From Eubacterium maltosivorans (GTDB taxonomy: Bacteria; Bacillota; Clostridia; Eubacteriales; Eubacteriaceae): a stretch of 64,000 nt of DNA. Below, one piece after another: positions 18,044 through 26,867 of this stretch. Position 1 is the stretch's first letter. Each line of letters starts with the position of its first letter. The DNA is taken from positions 930,001-994,000 of the forward strand of contig NZ_CP029487.1 in NCBI RefSeq assembly GCF_002441855.2, in the 5' to 3' direction. Below the pieces are notes generated by a model. That model worked only from the letters and a program-made list of their open reading frames with translations. It ran no database searches and had not been told where the DNA came from. The position numbers and the translations under genes are program-made.

Positions 18044-18823
18044 TTATTCAGCAGTTACTTCTACTACTTCTTCCACAACTACGTCGCCGGAAGCATCTTC
18101 AGCTACAACAGTTTCTTCTACGACAGCTTCTTCAAACTGTTCGCCCTGTTTTCCTTCAATAATAGCATCTGCTAATACACCAAGGATTAAAGCAACGGCA
18201 CGGATTGCATCGTCGTTTCCAGGAATAACGTAGTCAATTTCGTCCGGGTCACAGTTGGTATCGACAATACTAACAATCGGAATACCCAGTTTATGTGCTT
18301 CTGCAATGGCAATTCTTTCTTTCTTGCTGTCGATAACGATCATTGCGCCAGGCATTTCTTTCATGTCTTCAATGCCGCCTAAGAATTTCTGCAGTTTTTC
18401 ACGTTCTCTTTTTAATTTGATAACTTCTTTTTTCGGTAACAGTTCAAAAGTTCCGTCTTCTTCCATCGCTTTTAATTCTTTTAAGCGTTCGATACGTTTG
18501 CTGATGGTGGTGAAATTTGTTAAGGTACCACCTAACCAACGATGGTTAACACAGAAGCTCCCACTTCTTTTGGCTTCCTTTTCGATGCTGGTCTGAGCCT
18601 GTTTTTTGGTGCCGACAAATAAAATGCTTTCGCCGTTTGCTGCTACTTCTTTAACGAAGTTACAGGCGACATCGATTTTTTTCACTGTCTGCTGTAAGTC
18701 AATGATGTAAATACCGTTTCTTTCAGTGAAAATGTAAGGGGCCATTTTAGGGTTCCATCTTCTGGTCTGGTGACCAAAGTGTACACCCGCTTCTAATAAT
18801 TGTTTCATTGTTACTGCTGCCAT
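18044..18823 (-). CDS. rpsB: 30S ribosomal protein S2
   Basis: 259 residues. S2 is a late-assembling 30S protein. [20 protein letters not shown] (residue 6 on), [20 protein letters not shown] and [20 protein letters not shown] are family hallmarks. The tail after residue 230 is acidic and rich in Val/Glu. The ATG follows AAGGAGG. It is the first gene of an rpsB-tsf operon with a predicted promoter at 18934-18962. Confidence 0.97.
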   Translation of the reverse strand: MAAVTMKQLLEAGVHFGHQTRRWNPKMAPYIFTERNGIYIIDLQQTVKKIDVACNFVKEVAANGESILFVGTKKQAQTSIEKEAKRSGSFCVNHRWLGGTLTNFTTISKRIERLKELKAMEEDGTFELLPKKEVIKLKREREKLQKFLGGIEDMKEMPGAMIVIDSKKERIAIAEAHKLGIPIVSIVDTNCDPDEIDYVIPGNDDAIRAVALILGVLADAIIEGKQGEQFEEAVVEETVVAEDASGDVVVEEVVEVTAE

Positions 18824-18924
18824 AATAATTCCTCCTTAGGTTTTTCCTCCATTTTTCTCTCCGGATTCGGCCACCTGCTCTGCAGGCACCTGCCGCTCCT
18901 CAAAAAATGTGTGTAATAACAACA

Positions 18925-18958
18925 TACTGCCCTATAATAACATAATTACAGGGCAGTA
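18925..18958 (-). promoter_or_regulatory. Palindrome overlapping the rpsB promoter
   Basis: Two 14-base arms (18925-18938 and 18945-18958) with a single mismatch that is a G-U pair in RNA, and a 6-base loop. It covers the -10 box and spacer of the predicted rpsB promoter. It may act as a weak terminator for hslU, as an operator, or both. The minus-strand tail TGTTGTTATT is only partly U-rich. Confidence 0.5.
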
Positions 18959-18962
18959 GCAA
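18934..18962 (-). promoter_or_regulatory. Predicted sigmaA promoter for rpsB-tsf
   Basis: On the minus strand TTGCTA (18957-18962), 17 bases, TATTAT (18934-18939). The start near 18927 gives a leader of about 100 bases containing a GC-rich segment with GGCAGGTGCCTGC around 18880-18892. That could fold, and an autogenous S2 control element is conceivable but not demonstrated. Confidence 0.55.
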
Positions 18963-18980
18963 GTACTTTTCTTAAATTTT

Positions 18981-20402
18981 TTAAAGCAAAAATCTGGAAT
19001 AGCTGCGTTCACGCTCTGTCGGTTTAAAAACAGAGTTGACGTATTCTTTGTTAACCACAAAGGTGTCCGCATCATAGTCAGACGCATAGAAGGATACCTC
19101 TTCCAACAGCTTTTCAAGAACTGTATGCAGCCGTCTGGCGCCAATATTTTCCTGTTCCTCATTCTGGGCAAAAGCAATCTGCGCCAATGTTTCGATGGCA
19201 TCGTCCTCAAAAACCAGATTGACATCCTCCGTTTTCAGGAGCTCCTGATATTGGCGGATGGCAGAGTTTTCAGGCTGGGTAAGAATCTGTTTGAAGTCTT
19301 CCTCTGTCAGGCTGTCCAGCTCAACGGTGATTGGGAAACGTCCCTGAAGCTCGGGAATCATATCGGATATTTTAGCCACATGAAAAGCGCCTGCGCCGAT
19401 AAACAGAATAAAGTCGGTTTTCACCGGACCATATTTGGTGGTGATGGTACTGCCCTCAACGATTGGCAGAATATCCCGCTGCACACCCTCGCGTGAGACA
19501 TCCGGGCCGTTATTGTTGCCGTTCCCGATGATTTTATCAATTTCATCAATAAAAATAATCCCGTTCTGCTCTGCTTCGCGCAGGCCGATTTCCTTGACCT
19601 CATCCATGTCGATCATTTTTTGAGCTTCCTGATTTGTGAAAATCTTGCGGGCGTCCTTGACCTTGACATGACGTTTTTTCTTCTTGGACGGCAGAAAGTC
19701 ACCGAGAATGTCATTGATGTTAATGCTCATATCATCATTCATCCCTGCCATGACGCCAATGGTTTTGGAGCCGTCATCCTCCACCTCGATCTCGATAACC
19801 TCGTCCTCCATCCTGCCGTCAGCCAAATCCTGGGCGATGGCTTCACGTTTAATCTGGAGATTTTTTTCTTTTTCAGCTTTTTCCGCTTCCTTAGCCGGAT
19901 CTGGTGTTTCTGGCTGAGCCGGCTGTTTATTACTCTTCATAAAAATATCGAAGGGCGTCTTGATGGTTTCTTTTTTCTTTTTCATGGGTACCAGGATATC
20001 CAGGATCAGTTTATTCGCCCGTTCTTCAGCCTGCTCATAAACTTCCTTCATTTTTTCCTGCTGTACCTTACGGATGGAGGTGGTCACCAGGTCGCGCACC
20101 ATGGATTCCACATCGCGTCCGACATATCCCACTTCCGTGAATTTAGTGGCCTCTACCTTAATAAAGGGAGCAGACACCAGCTTGGCGATCCTTCTTGCAA
20201 TCTCGGTCTTCCCTACACCGGTGGGTCCCATCATAATAATGTTCTTTGGTGTAAACTCATCCCGCATTTCCTCTGACAGAAGGCTTCTGCGGTAACGGTT
20301 TCTCAGGGCTACAGCCACAGCCTTTTTTGCCGGTTCCTGGCCGATAATATAGCGGTTTAGCTCTTCGACAATTTTTTTAGGCGTTAAATCTTTCATTTCC
20401 AT
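18981..20402 (-). CDS. hslU: HslU (ClpY) ATPase subunit of the HslUV protease
   Basis: 473 residues. HslU unfolds substrates for the HslV peptidase. The AAA+ Walker A is GPTGVGKTEIARRIA near residue 55; Walker B is GIIFIDEIDKI near residue 285; the sensor region GRFPITVEL lies near 355. An inserted I domain of charged sequence (about residues 110-245) is typical. The C terminus ends in YSRFLL, as in other HslU proteins where it activates HslV. It lies 16 bases after hslV. Confidence 0.97.
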   Translation of the reverse strand: MEMKDLTPKKIVEELNRYIIGQEPAKKAVAVALRNRYRRSLLSEEMRDEFTPKNIIMMGPTGVGKTEIARRIAKLVSAPFIKVEATKFTEVGYVGRDVESMVRDLVTTSIRKVQQEKMKEVYEQAEERANKLILDILVPMKKKKETIKTPFDIFMKSNKQPAQPETPDPAKEAEKAEKEKNLQIKREAIAQDLADGRMEDEVIEIEVEDDGSKTIGVMAGMNDDMSININDILGDFLPSKKKKRHVKVKDARKIFTNQEAQKMIDMDEVKEIGLREAEQNGIIFIDEIDKIIGNGNNNGPDVSREGVQRDILPIVEGSTITTKYGPVKTDFILFIGAGAFHVAKISDMIPELQGRFPITVELDSLTEEDFKQILTQPENSAIRQYQELLKTEDVNLVFEDDAIETLAQIAFAQNEEQENIGARRLHTVLEKLLEEVSFYASDYDADTFVVNKEYVNSVFKPTERERSYSRFLL

Positions 20403-20418
20403 AAATTTTACCTCAAAT

Positions 20419-20952
20419 TTACTCTAATTCTTCGACACGGATATTATCATTCGTGTATACACAGATTTCAGATGCGATCTTAAGGGATTCGCGGGCGATT
20501 TCCTTTGCGCTTAAATTCGAATAGCGTTTTAAAGCTCTGGCAGCAGAAAGTGCATAGTTTCCGCCAGAACCAATGGCGGCGATGTCGTCGTCCGGTTCAA
20601 TGACCTCGCCGCTGCCGGAAAGCACCAGCGTTTCATTTTTATCCATCACGATTAGCAGGGCTTCCAACTTTCGTAACGCCTTATCCTGACGCCAGTCCTT
20701 AGCCAGTTCAACCGCTGCGCGCTGCAGGTTCCCGTTGTACTGTTCAATTTTGTGTTCAAAGCGTTCACACAGTGTAAAAGCATCGGCCACTGATCCTGCA
20801 AAACCAACCAGTACCTGATCATTATAAATTTTTCTGACTTTCTTGGCCGTTGCCTTCATAATGGTCGTTTCACCCATTGTCACCTGGCCGTCACCGGCAA
20901 TGGCAACCTCGCCATTGTGTCTTACACCAACGATTGTTGTTGCATGAAACAT
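20419..20952 (-). CDS. hslV: HslV (ClpQ) peptidase subunit
   Basis: 177 residues from the ATG at 20952, chosen because GAGGAA lies eight bases upstream; an ATG five codons earlier includes that site. The protein is an N-terminal nucleophile threonine protease. The propeptide MFHA would be removed to expose Thr5 of [18 protein letters not shown] and [14 protein letters not shown] are family motifs. It follows topA, as in many Firmicutes, although xerC and codY of the Bacillus operon are missing. Confidence 0.95.
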   Translation of the reverse strand: MFHATTIVGVRHNGEVAIAGDGQVTMGETTIMKATAKKVRKIYNDQVLVGFAGSVADAFTLCERFEHKIEQYNGNLQRAAVELAKDWRQDKALRKLEALLIVMDKNETLVLSGSGEVIEPDDDIAAIGSGGNYALSAARALKRYSNLSAKEIARESLKIASEICVYTNDNIRVEELE

Positions 20953-21028
20953 TTCTTTATTCCTCATTTCATTATATATTTAATCTAATAGGTCATTTTA
21001 GCAATGAATACTTAAATCTGTATATAAA

Positions 21029-21060
21029 TGACGACCGCCCGAAACGGACGGTCATCAGTC
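21029..21060. repeat. Copy B of the 21-bp hairpin family, after topA
   Basis: GACCGCCCG-AAA-CGGACGGTC at 21033-21053, extended by further partly paired bases on each side. It lies between topA and hslV. There is no U tract on the minus strand, so if it terminates transcription it does so weakly. Related copies are at 5110, 51823, 52329, 60838 and 62792. Confidence 0.75.
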
Positions 21061-21073
21061 GTATGCGTATCTT

Positions 21074-23152
21074 CTATTGCTGATCCGGCGATTTTTCAAA
21101 ACCACATTTGGCGCAGTAAATCTTTTTACGTTTACCCAGACCTTTTTGGAACATCGTCTGTCCGCATTCAGGACATTTTTCGGGTACCGGCATATCCCAG
21201 CTCATATATTCGCAGTTTGGATAATTGGAGCAGGAATAAAAGGTACGGCCCTTTTTAGAGGTACGCTTAACAAGGTCTCCGCCGCATTCAGGACAGATAC
21301 CGCCAGTTTTTTCAAAGTAAGGCTTTGTATTTTTACATTCGGGAAAACCGGGACAGGCTAAAAACTTACCGTATTTCCCTTTTTTAATGACCATTCTTCG
21401 GCCGCAGAGCTCGCAAACCTCATCGGATTCGGGGTCTGCGATAGTAACCGCTGCCGCTGCCTCCTGAGCATGGTCCAGCTCTTTCTTAAACCCACCGTAA
21501 AAGTTTTCCAGAAGCTTTACCCAGTCCGTTTCGCCATCTGCTACCTTATCCAGCTTCTCTTCCATTTCTGCGGTAAAGGTCAGATTGACAATATCCTCAA
21601 AATATTCCTTCATAAGGTGCGTAACGGTGATCCCCAGCTCTGTTGGCACAAAGTGCTTTTCCACCACCTCGACATAATCTCGATTTTTAATGGTGGCAAT
21701 GGTCGGCGCATAGGTGCTTGGACGGCCAATCCCTTTTTCTTCAAGAATTTTTACCAGAGAGGCTTCTGTGTAGCGTGCCGGCGGCTTCGTGAATTTCTGT
21801 TCTTTATTGATTTTAACAAGGTTGAGCTCCTCGTTGTCCTCGAACTCGGGCAGGCGGTTTGCCTCTTCCTTCTCTGCTGAGCTGGCTGTGCGGTATACGG
21901 CTGTAAAGCCTTTGAATTTCATGATCTCACCCTTTGTTTTAAAGAGCAGATTCGCGCAGGCTACATCCACATCTGTTACGTAATACTCGGCATCTGCCAT
22001 CTGGCTGGCAACCATACGATCCCAGATAAGCTTGTACAGCTTATACTGATCCTTCTCAAGGGAATCGCGCACTTCCTCGGGCAGGTTAAAAACCGATGAT
22101 GGACGAATCCCTTCGTGGGCATCCTGGACATTTTTTTTCTTCACAGTCTTTTTCGCAGAGCTCTGCTGATAATCCGGGCCATAGTTGGCTTCGATAAAAT
22201 CTTTTGCTTCTGCGATGGCTTCATCCGCCAAACGCGTGGAGTCGGTACGGATATAAGAAATCAAACCGACAAGGCCTTTGCCCGCGACCTCAACCCCTTC
22301 GTAAAGCTGCTGGGCAATGCGCATGGTGCGCTGTGTTGTAAAGCCCAAAACCTTGTATGCCTCCTGCTGCAGAGTACTGGTGGTAAAAGGCAGCGGCGGC
22401 TTCTGTTTGCGCACACGCTTTTTAACTCCGGCAACCGTAATGGGGTTATGCAGCACAACCTGCTCCAGACGTGCCGCCTCTTCGGCATTCTTGATGGTTT
22501 TCTTTTTTCCATCTTCAGAATAGAAACGGGATAAAAAGATATTTTTATCCTCATTTTTTTTAAGCTCCAGGTCAAGTCCCCAGTACTCTTCGGGGACAAA
22601 AGCAGCAATTTCCTCTTCCCTGTCCACAATAATACGGGTGACAACCGACTGGACACGGCCACCGCTAAGTCCTTTTTTAACCTTTTTCCACAAAAACGGG
22701 CTCAAAGAATAGCCGACAAGCCGGTCAAGTATTCTTCTTGCCTGCTGGGAATCTACCAGATCCATGTCCACCGCGCGCTTGTTTTCAATGGCGGCGTTCA
22801 CTGCTCTCTTGGTAATTTCATGAAACTCGATCCGGCATTTGGTATCCAGGTCAATGCCCAAAAAGTTGGCCACATGCCATGAAATCGCCTCGCCCTCGCG
22901 GTCGGGGTCAGTTGCCAGCAGGATATTATCTGCCTTGTTGGCTTCCTTCTTAATTTTTTTCAGCAGCTCACCTTTTCCTCTGATTTTAATATAGTCAGGT
23001 TTAAAGTGGTCTTCGATATCAATCCCGATACGGCTTTTGGGCAGGTCGATGACATGGCCCATGGTTGCCTGCACCTCGTAGCCCTTAGGCAGATATTTTT
23101 TTATCGTCTTAGCTTTTGCGGGTGATTCAACAATGACGAGATTTTTTGCCAT
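21074..23152 (-). CDS. topA: DNA topoisomerase I
   Basis: 692 residues. This type IA enzyme relaxes negative supercoils. The Toprim domain starts with VESPAKAKTIKKYL (residue 8 on) and contains the acidic DPDREGEA. The active-site tyrosine is in LISYIRTDSTRLAD near residue 295. Three C-terminal zinc ribbons carry the cysteine pairs CELCG, CPECG and CPECG. The ATG follows GGAGGAATACA. It is preceded by a predicted sigmaA promoter and follows dprA, a common order. Confidence 0.97.
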   Translation of the reverse strand: MAKNLVIVESPAKAKTIKKYLPKGYEVQATMGHVIDLPKSRIGIDIEDHFKPDYIKIRGKGELLKKIKKEANKADNILLATDPDREGEAISWHVANFLGIDLDTKCRIEFHEITKRAVNAAIENKRAVDMDLVDSQQARRILDRLVGYSLSPFLWKKVKKGLSGGRVQSVVTRIIVDREEEIAAFVPEEYWGLDLELKKNEDKNIFLSRFYSEDGKKKTIKNAEEAARLEQVVLHNPITVAGVKKRVRKQKPPLPFTTSTLQQEAYKVLGFTTQRTMRIAQQLYEGVEVAGKGLVGLISYIRTDSTRLADEAIAEAKDFIEANYGPDYQQSSAKKTVKKKNVQDAHEGIRPSSVFNLPEEVRDSLEKDQYKLYKLIWDRMVASQMADAEYYVTDVDVACANLLFKTKGEIMKFKGFTAVYRTASSAEKEEANRLPEFEDNEELNLVKINKEQKFTKPPARYTEASLVKILEEKGIGRPSTYAPTIATIKNRDYVEVVEKHFVPTELGITVTHLMKEYFEDIVNLTFTAEMEEKLDKVADGETDWVKLLENFYGGFKKELDHAQEAAAAVTIADPESDEVCELCGRRMVIKKGKYGKFLACPGFPECKNTKPYFEKTGGICPECGGDLVKRTSKKGRTFYSCSNYPNCEYMSWDMPVPEKCPECGQTMFQKGLGKRKKIYCAKCGFEKSPDQQ

Positions 23153-23227
23153 TGTATTCCTCCTTCAATATATATTTTACCTTTATAACTTGTTTTTATT
23201 ATGTATGATAAAAGTCAAACAAGCTTC

Positions 23228-23256
23228 ATTATAACAAAGGAATCTTTTTTTTTCAA
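23228..23256 (-). promoter_or_regulatory. sigmaA promoter for topA
   Basis: On the minus strand TTGAAA (23251-23256) and TATAAT (23228-23233) are 17 bases apart. Transcription would start near 23221, leaving about 70 bases of leader before topA. Confidence 0.7.
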
Positions 23257-23288
23257 ATTTTGAATACAGAAATCCATAAGATTTCTCT

Positions 23289-24395
23289 CTAAAGAATATA
23301 TACCTTTCCATATTCTACTTTAACACGGTCGTCAAGCTCCAGCATGGAAAGGGTACTGTTGACTGCCTGAATCTCCATTCCAGACATTGTCACCAGCTCA
23401 TCCACTGTCGTGTAGCCTTCGGCAACATAGTTTAATATTTTTTTCTGTTCCGGGTCCTCTATTCCCTCAGCGGCTCGCTCGAGACTGATGGGATTATGAA
23501 AATTTTCAATATCCTGAGGCAGCATGTCAACATAGTCCTCCAGTACATCCTCTGGCTCTGTAACGACCTTTGCGCCTTCCTTGATGAGCTGGTTGCTACC
23601 AACACTCTGATAACGGGTGATATCACCAGGGACAGCATAAACGTTTTTTCCCTGCTCCAGTGCAAAGTCGGCTGTGATCAGAGCACCGCTCTTTTCCCTG
23701 GCCTCTACCACTAACAGGCCATCGCACAGACCACTGATGATCCTGTTTCTTCTCGGAAAATGAAATTTCAATGGTTGCTCATCCATAAAAAATTCTGTGA
23801 GGATGAGCCCGCTGTGGGCGATCTTTTTGTACAGTGGCTTATGCTTCTCAGGATAGCACACATTGATACCTGTGCCCATGACAGCAATGGTCGATCCGAC
23901 CCGCCCACAGCTGCCCAAATGGCTCTCACCATCTACACCCTCTGCCATTCCGCTGACAATGGTGATCCCCATATCGGAAAAGGTTTCGGCCAGCTTGCGG
24001 GCTTGCTTAAGGCCCGTTGGCGACGCTTTTCGAGAACCTACAATCCCCAAATACATAGGACGATCCAGCAAATCAAGGCTTCCCTTGGCAAACAAGCCGA
24101 CCGGCGGGTCATAAATATTTTTCAGCCTTGCCGGATAAAGACTGTTTTCTATGGTTATAAGGTCAATTCCATGGCGCTCCATAAAGCCCCTGGCCTTTGT
24201 GGCAAGATACAGGTGCTGCTGGCTTCGGATATACCTGCAGTCCTTTTCCCGAACTGCGCCAGAGGCCATAAGGCTTTTCTCATCAGCAAGATATATTTTT
24301 TCAGGCGTCTCAAAATATTTTAACAGCTTTAGCTTGCGCTGATTCCCAAGCTCGGTCAACGACATCAACCATATCCAGAATAAGTCCCTTTCCAT
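23289..24395 (-). CDS. dprA: DNA-processing protein DprA
   Basis: 368 residues. DprA loads RecA on incoming single-stranded DNA during transformation. The Rossmann-like core has GIVGSRKASPTGLKQA near residue 142, VSGMAEGVDGESHLG near residue 170 and FPRRNRIISGL near residue 230. A winged-helix-like C terminus follows. In this neighbourhood yifB-dprA-topA is the common order; here a plus-strand signalling gene separates yifB and dprA. A 7-bp inverted repeat TATGATA/TATCATA (24417-24433) lies in its leader. Confidence 0.95.
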   Translation of the reverse strand: MERDLFWIWLMSLTELGNQRKLKLLKYFETPEKIYLADEKSLMASGAVREKDCRYIRSQQHLYLATKARGFMERHGIDLITIENSLYPARLKNIYDPPVGLFAKGSLDLLDRPMYLGIVGSRKASPTGLKQARKLAETFSDMGITIVSGMAEGVDGESHLGSCGRVGSTIAVMGTGINVCYPEKHKPLYKKIAHSGLILTEFFMDEQPLKFHFPRRNRIISGLCDGLLVVEAREKSGALITADFALEQGKNVYAVPGDITRYQSVGSNQLIKEGAKVVTEPEDVLEDYVDMLPQDIENFHNPISLERAAEGIEDPEQKKILNYVAEGYTTVDELVTMSGMEIQAVNSTLSMLELDDRVKVEYGKVYIL

Positions 24396-24561
24396 ATCAA
24401 TTCCCCTTTTAAAAAATATGATACTTTATCATAACACATATTTTAACACTAATGTTGTGTATTTTTAACTTTCTTCTTAAAACACCATCTTTTTCATATC
24501 TATTTCTTTTTATTACATGTCTTTCTTTTTTTGCAGGCCGCTTCTTTAGTCCCTTCGACTA

Positions 24562-24570
24562 TGGTATAAT
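24562..24570 (+). promoter_or_regulatory. Extended -10 promoter of the GGDEF-EAL gene
   Basis: TGG-TATAAT at 24562-24570 is an extended -10 element. The -35 position (TTCTTT, 17 bases upstream) is weak, as is usual for this promoter type. Transcription would start near 24577, about 28 bases before the start codon. Confidence 0.5.
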
Positions 24571-24604
24571 ATAAAAAAGCAATCGCACAGAAAAGAGATA
24601 CTAT

Positions 24605-26821
24605 ATGAATGACCGTGGGTTAAAATCAAGAGTATGGCGGCCTATTCTTGCAGCGTCGCTGCTGATATTTATAATCGTCATTATCGCTTATGTCTACACA
24701 TCCTATCTGGACCATTTTTTAGAGTCGGAGACGCAAACCACCTTAAAAGAACTGTCCCAGCAGTCCGCTACGACCATCCAAAACCGGTTGAGGGGCGACT
24801 TTAATACGCTTGACGCCATTGCCACCTATATCGGCAACGCTTCACCGGATAATATTCTGGGTACTCTTCCTGTTTTAGATCAGGAGAATAACCGCAATTC
24901 TTTTAAGCGCATGGGAATCATCACACCCGATGGTGTCGCCCATACCACCGATGGCTATGACGAGGATTTTTCTGACCGGGACTATTTTTATAAGGCCTTA
25001 GGGGGCAAAACTGTTGTTTCCGGTATTCTGACTGATAAATTTGGCGGAGAACCCATCACTGTCTACGCAGCGCCAATCCGTTCAAACGACAAGATTTTGG
25101 GCGTACTCTTCGCGACCAATGCGATCAGTCAATACAGCAAAGTCCTTTCTGTAACGAGCTTTAACGGCAAGGGCTATTCCTATATCATAAACGATAACGG
25201 GGACATCATCATCCGTTCCAATCATCCCGGCAGTAATCAGAATATTGAAAATATCACAGAACTCAGCTACTCAAATGATAAAACGCGCAGTCAGGTAATA
25301 AAGGCTCTGGAGGCCCGTGAAACCTGTGTTGGGGAATACCATTATAATGGAGAGCTTTACTACTTCAGCATTGCCCCGGTGGATACAAACAACTGGAATG
25401 TACTAATTGTAGCACCCAAAAGCGTCGTTTCAGAAAAATCCAGTCAGATTATTCAATCCACCCTTCTAACCTGGGGTATTATTCTGTTTTTCTTTACTGC
25501 CCTGATCGTGTACATTGAAATCCACCAGCGAAAAAGCCGCCGTGAGCTGAAGCGCATGGCCTATACAGATGATATTACAGGCTTTTCTAATTTCAACAAA
25601 TTTGTCCTTGACAGTGAACACTGGTTAGGCGGAAAGAAAGAGCTTCAATACGCAATTGTCAGCTTCGACATTGATAAATTCAAGGCTATAAATGATCTTT
25701 ATGGTTTTCAAAGCGGCAATCAGCTTCTGGCCGCCATGTCTGAAACCATCGCCAGCTTTCTGGATGACAAAGAAACTTTTTGCCGTGTCGCCTCTGATGA
25801 TTTTGCACTTCTGCTTCATTATAAAACCATAGGGGACTTATCCGGCCGATTGGAGGCTTTAAGAGGACATCTGGCCTGCCTGGATTTTGACATTCCCTTT
25901 ACTTTATCCTTTGGCATTTATCTGGTTCAGGAGGACCATCTCACGGTTAACCATATGTATGACCGGGCAGACATGGCCCGCAAATCCATTAAAGGCGCCA
26001 ACGGGAATGGTATTGCTTACTTTGACACCGTCATGCGTAATCAAATTCTCCGGGAAAGAAAAATCGAAAATCAGATGGATGAGGCACTGGCTTCAAACCA
26101 GTTTAAAGTCTATCTTCAGCCAAAGTACTCCCTTAAAACCTTACAGCCGGTTGGCGCTGAGGCGCTTGTCCGCTGGCTCCACCCGGAAAAGGGGCTTATA
26201 CCTCCCGCGGAGTTTATTCCGCTCTTTGAAAAAAACAATTTTGTCATTAAGCTGGACTTCTTTATGTTTGAATCCATCTGTAAACAGCAGCGCATGTGGA
26301 TGGATCAGGGGCTGTCACCGCTGCTGATTTCGGTTAATTTTTCCAGAAAGCATTTGAGTCATTCGGATTTTGCCGAGAACCTTATGGCTGTTGTAAAAAA
26401 GTATGACGTGCCGCCTGACTGTTTGGAGCTTGAGGTAACTGAAAGTGCGGTTTTTGACAATATCGATGTGCTCGCTTCTGTCTTTAAGGCACTCAATGAT
26501 TTTGGGGTTAAAATCTCGATTGATGACTTTGGAACGGGATACTCCTCATTGAATCTGCTAAAGGAGCTGCCCGTAGATGTCTTGAAAATGGATAAGGAAT
26601 TTTTTAACGAGACGACCTTATCGCGCAGAGGCGAAAAGGTGGTGGAAAGCGTTATCCAAATGGCGCATTCGCTAGATATTAAAGTGGTAGCTGAGGGTGT
26701 CGAGACACAGGACCAGATCGACTTTTTGAAAAAGATCGGCTGTGATATTATTCAGGGCTACTACTTCGCAAAAGCAATGCCTGTCGAAGATTTTGCCTGT
26801 CTGGTTTACAGTGTGCAATAA
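24605..26821 (+). CDS. Membrane sensor with degenerate GGDEF and intact EAL domain
   Basis: 738 residues. A membrane segment (about 15-35), an extracellular Cache-like sensor (about 40-280), a second membrane segment (about 290-310), then GGDEF and EAL domains. The GGDEF signature is RVASDDFALLL, so the diguanylate cyclase site is probably dead. The EAL domain keeps GAEALVRWLHP, NFSRKHL, LEVTES, DDFGTGYSS, LKMDKEF and VAEGVET, so cyclic-di-GMP phosphodiesterase activity is expected. The degenerate domain may bind GTP as an allosteric signal, as in some described enzymes. It is a single gene on the opposite strand from its neighbours. Confidence 0.9.
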   Translation: MNDRGLKSRVWRPILAASLLIFIIVIIAYVYTSYLDHFLESETQTTLKELSQQSATTIQNRLRGDFNTLDAIATYIGNASPDNILGTLPVLDQENNRNSFKRMGIITPDGVAHTTDGYDEDFSDRDYFYKALGGKTVVSGILTDKFGGEPITVYAAPIRSNDKILGVLFATNAISQYSKVLSVTSFNGKGYSYIINDNGDIIIRSNHPGSNQNIENITELSYSNDKTRSQVIKALEARETCVGEYHYNGELYYFSIAPVDTNNWNVLIVAPKSVVSEKSSQIIQSTLLTWGIILFFFTALIVYIEIHQRKSRRELKRMAYTDDITGFSNFNKFVLDSEHWLGGKKELQYAIVSFDIDKFKAINDLYGFQSGNQLLAAMSETIASFLDDKETFCRVASDDFALLLHYKTIGDLSGRLEALRGHLACLDFDIPFTLSFGIYLVQEDHLTVNHMYDRADMARKSIKGANGNGIAYFDTVMRNQILRERKIENQMDEALASNQFKVYLQPKYSLKTLQPVGAEALVRWLHPEKGLIPPAEFIPLFEKNNFVIKLDFFMFESICKQQRMWMDQGLSPLLISVNFSRKHLSHSDFAENLMAVVKKYDVPPDCLELEVTESAVFDNIDVLASVFKALNDFGVKISIDDFGTGYSSLNLLKELPVDVLKMDKEFFNETTLSRRGEKVVESVIQMAHSLDIKVVAEGVETQDQIDFLKKIGCDIIQGYYFAKAMPVEDFACLVYSVQ

Positions 26822-26863
26822 AAAAGGTGAGCGTCCAATACGGTTCTGGACACTCACCTTTTT
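26821..26863. terminator. Bidirectional terminator between the EAL gene and yifB
   Basis: Arms AAAAAGGTGAG-C-GTCCA and TGGAC-A-CTCACCTTTTT give a stem of about 17 bp with one mismatch and A/T tracts at both ends. It serves two convergent genes. Confidence 0.9.
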
Positions 26864-26867
26864 TTAA

